Positions 52,393-53,801 of a stretch of DNA of 53,801 nt are shown one piece after another; within the stretch, counting starts at the first letter, position 1, and each line of letters opens with the position of its first letter. The position numbers and the translations under genes are program-made. Source of the stretch: Phaeobacter sp. HF9A (GTDB taxonomy: Bacteria; Pseudomonadota; Alphaproteobacteria; Rhodobacterales; Rhodobacteraceae); the NCBI RefSeq assembly GCF_011806385.1, contig NZ_JAATOX010000015.1, positions 1 to 53,801 of the forward strand. Direction: 5' to 3'. The notes below the pieces were generated by a model. That model saw only the letters and a program-made list of their open reading frames with translations. It had not been told where the DNA came from and did no database searches.

Positions 52393-53229
52393 ATGGCTGT
52401 TGAAGCAGGACATTGGGCCGCGGAGTGGGATCGCGCGAAAAAAGCGTTTGAAAAGAACACCAAGTCAAAAAAACCAAGCGACGGATTCATGAAATCCATC
52501 GGTCAAAGCGGACCCGCCAGTAGCTTCAAGGCGATGGACAAAGCCTTTGACGCCTATGTTGCTGGCAAGCGGGACAAGAAGGACCCGTTGGACAAGCAGT
52601 TGAAAGCGCTGGAAGATCTTAGCAAGGCGCTCTCGGCGGCCAAGAAATCCTGCGCGGCTTACGTCAAGGTGATCGACACGGCCTGGAAGGCGGAGTTGAA
52701 GAAAACCGGATCCAAGATGAAGCTCGACAGTCTGAACGTGCTGGAAAAGGATCTGGAGGCGATCGTCAGCAGTGGCGAGGCGCAATATAACCTCAACAAG
52801 AAGATCGTCGGCAAACAAGGCAAGGAGATGACCGACGCGGTGCGCTCGCTCAATGTGTTGGGCAAGAACCTGGATGCAACGCTGAAGAAAGGCGCGCTGT
52901 TTGTGGCCCAGAACCAGCGCAATTCCAACGGCGACGAGGCGGAGGCATTGAAGTTCTTCTCAGAAAACATCCTCAAGGCCGCGCGCGACATCAATCAGAA
53001 CGTGGGCAATATCGCCAAGCTTTACCCCGCCGGCAGCACCGAGAAGAAAACAGCCGATGCAATCTTTAAGGCGATGTCGGATTGGGCCTCCAAAGGGGCC
53101 GGTTCAGCGGACGTCAAGAAGATGAAGACCATGAAGGATATGCTTGATCTCAATGGGAAAATGACCACCCGCATCAAGGCGATCGCGGAATGGCGCAAGA
53201 AACTCGGCCCGCCGCCGGCAAAGGTCTGA
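52393..53229 (+). CDS. Helical protein of unknown function
   Basis: A 278-residue, Lys/Ala-rich, largely alpha-helical product with no signal peptide or TM and no recognised domain. It runs MAVEAGHWAAEWDRAKKAFEKNTKSKK, with a middle of repeated amphipathic helices (QLKALEDLSKALSAAKKSC, LNVLEKDLEAIVSSGEAQYNLNKKIVGKQGKEM). AAGGAGG precedes the ATG at 8 nt. It is the first chromosomal gene after attR and ends at a strong terminator. Confidence 0.75.
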   Translation: MAVEAGHWAAEWDRAKKAFEKNTKSKKPSDGFMKSIGQSGPASSFKAMDKAFDAYVAGKRDKKDPLDKQLKALEDLSKALSAAKKSCAAYVKVIDTAWKAELKKTGSKMKLDSLNVLEKDLEAIVSSGEAQYNLNKKIVGKQGKEMTDAVRSLNVLGKNLDATLKKGALFVAQNQRNSNGDEAEALKFFSENILKAARDINQNVGNIAKLYPAGSTEKKTADAIFKAMSDWASKGAGSADVKKMKTMKDMLDLNGKMTTRIKAIAEWRKKLGPPPAKV

Positions 53230-53251
53230 AGAAGACCCTCGCTCCAAACAG

Positions 53252-53285
53252 AAAAGCCGACCGCATATGCTGCGGTCGGCTTTTT
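53252..53285. terminator. Bidirectional terminator
   Basis: AAAAGCCGACCGCA and TGCGGTCGGCTTTT form a perfect 14-bp stem around a TATGC loop with A and T tracts on both sides. It lies between the converging gene above and the ABC ATPase gene. Confidence 0.95.
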
Positions 53286-53302
53286 GAGTCGTGGATGACT
53301 GC

Positions 53303-53801
53303 TCAGATCCGGGTGCCGCTGTCGGGCTGGAAGAAATGCACGCGATCCTCGGGCAGGGTGATCGCCTGCGGGCCGGTGCTGGCCTGTTCATCCTTGCCAA
53401 CGCTGAGCGAGAAGGCCTGACCGCCGACGGTGCCATGCAGCAGACGATTGGCGCCGAGCTCTTCGATGATTTCGACATGCAACACGGTGGAGCCATCACC
53501 GCCAAGCTGCACATCTTCGGGCCGGAAGCCGACCAGCACGCTGCCATTGGCCGCCGCCGGCGCAGTGATCGGCAGGGTTGTCTGCGCGTCCAGCTGCAAG
53601 CTGCCACCGGTGATCTGCGCGGTCAGCAGGTTCATCGGCGGGGCGCCCATAAACCCGGCCACAAAGGTGGAGGCGGGATGCTCGTAGATTTCGGTCGGGG
53701 TGCCGATTTGTTCCACCCGACCGGCGTTCAGCACAATGATGCGATCCGCCATGGTCATGGCTTCGACCTGATCGTGGGTCACATAGACCGAGGTCACGCC
53801 A
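53303..53801 (-). CDS. ABC transporter ATP-binding protein, UgpC/MsmX-type, C-terminal part
   Basis: The gene enters from beyond the window; only the last roughly 166 residues are visible. They hold the switch histidine region ([52 protein letters not shown]) and the C-terminal TOBE/OB-fold regulatory domain ([13 protein letters not shown] ... [16 protein letters not shown]). This is the importer ATPase class for sugars or sn-glycerol 3-phosphate (UgpC, MalK, MsmX). The Walker A and signature motifs lie outside. Substrate cannot be told. Confidence 0.9.
   Translation of the reverse strand, partial: GVTSVYVTHDQVEAMTMADRIIVLNAGRVEQIGTPTEIYEHPASTFVAGFMGAPPMNLLTAQITGGSLQLDAQTTLPITAPAAANGSVLVGFRPEDVQLGGDGSTVLHVEIIEELGANRLLHGTVGGQAFSLSVGKDEQASTGPQAITLPEDRVHFFQPDSGTRI

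Overview
The window reads as a chromosomal segment of an alphaproteobacterium, most likely a marine Rhodobacterales (Roseobacter-group) strain. The basis is high G+C coding sequence, an alphaproteobacterial LexA box (GTTC-N7-GTTC) in front of lexA, a B12-dependent class II ribonucleotide reductase, a two-domain cold-shock protein, and the comEC / lexA / moeA / moaC / trpC / trpD / trpG neighbourhood. The genus was not determined.

Bases 1-36,000 are core chromosome. First comes a minus-strand cluster for SOS control (lexA), molybdenum cofactor (moeA, moaC) and tryptophan synthesis (trpC, trpD, trpG, with a uracil-DNA glycosylase gene embedded), preceded by the 3' end of comEC. A polysaccharide-deacetylase-like gene and a chemotaxis transducer on the other strand separate this cluster from ppiD-trpE. 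The trpE reading frame is broken just before its last conserved block. Next come an aminotransferase, gpt and fabI, then pdxH, the double cold-shock gene, a DUF192 gene and tRNA-Pro(TGG). These are followed by nrdJ, a candidate cysteine-codon leader peptide ahead of cysS, cimA, a squalene/phytoene-synthase-family gene, an MFS permease, an AlkA-type glycosylase, an esterase, an RluE-type pseudouridine synthase and an HNH nuclease. An arginine-to-proline unit (arginase, ornithine cyclodeaminase) is divergent from an Lrp-type regulator across a nested palindrome. The block ends with dsbB, in which one redox cysteine appears to be replaced by Trp, and a YqaA-type membrane protein.

Bases 36,088-52,176 are a 16.1 kb integrated phage-derived element in tRNA-Leu(CAA), bounded by a 25-bp direct repeat (attL/attR). 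In order it carries: a tyrosine integrase and AlpA-like factor; small early genes; a lysogeny-side cargo gene that looks like a proteasome/HslV-type Ntn hydrolase; a CI-type repressor with a lambda-like set of operators (two near 39.2 kb, three between cI and cro); a replication initiator with internal repeats resembling a phage origin; a fusion of FtsK-gamma and GapR domains; a GcrA-like protein; a DUF1064 nuclease; a Mor-like activator; an IS5-family insertion; a two-TM cargo gene; a lysis module (TM domain plus lysozyme, single-gene spanin); and terS. The large terminase is cut off after its Walker A region, a portal/prohead-protease remnant carries a stop codon, and that remnant runs straight into attR. 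No head or tail genes remain, so the element is either a defective prophage or a satellite-like derivative.

Bases 52,177-53,801 return to chromosome: the displaced tRNA terminator, a helical protein of unknown function, a bidirectional terminator and the 3' part of a sugar/glycerol-3-phosphate-type ABC ATPase gene.
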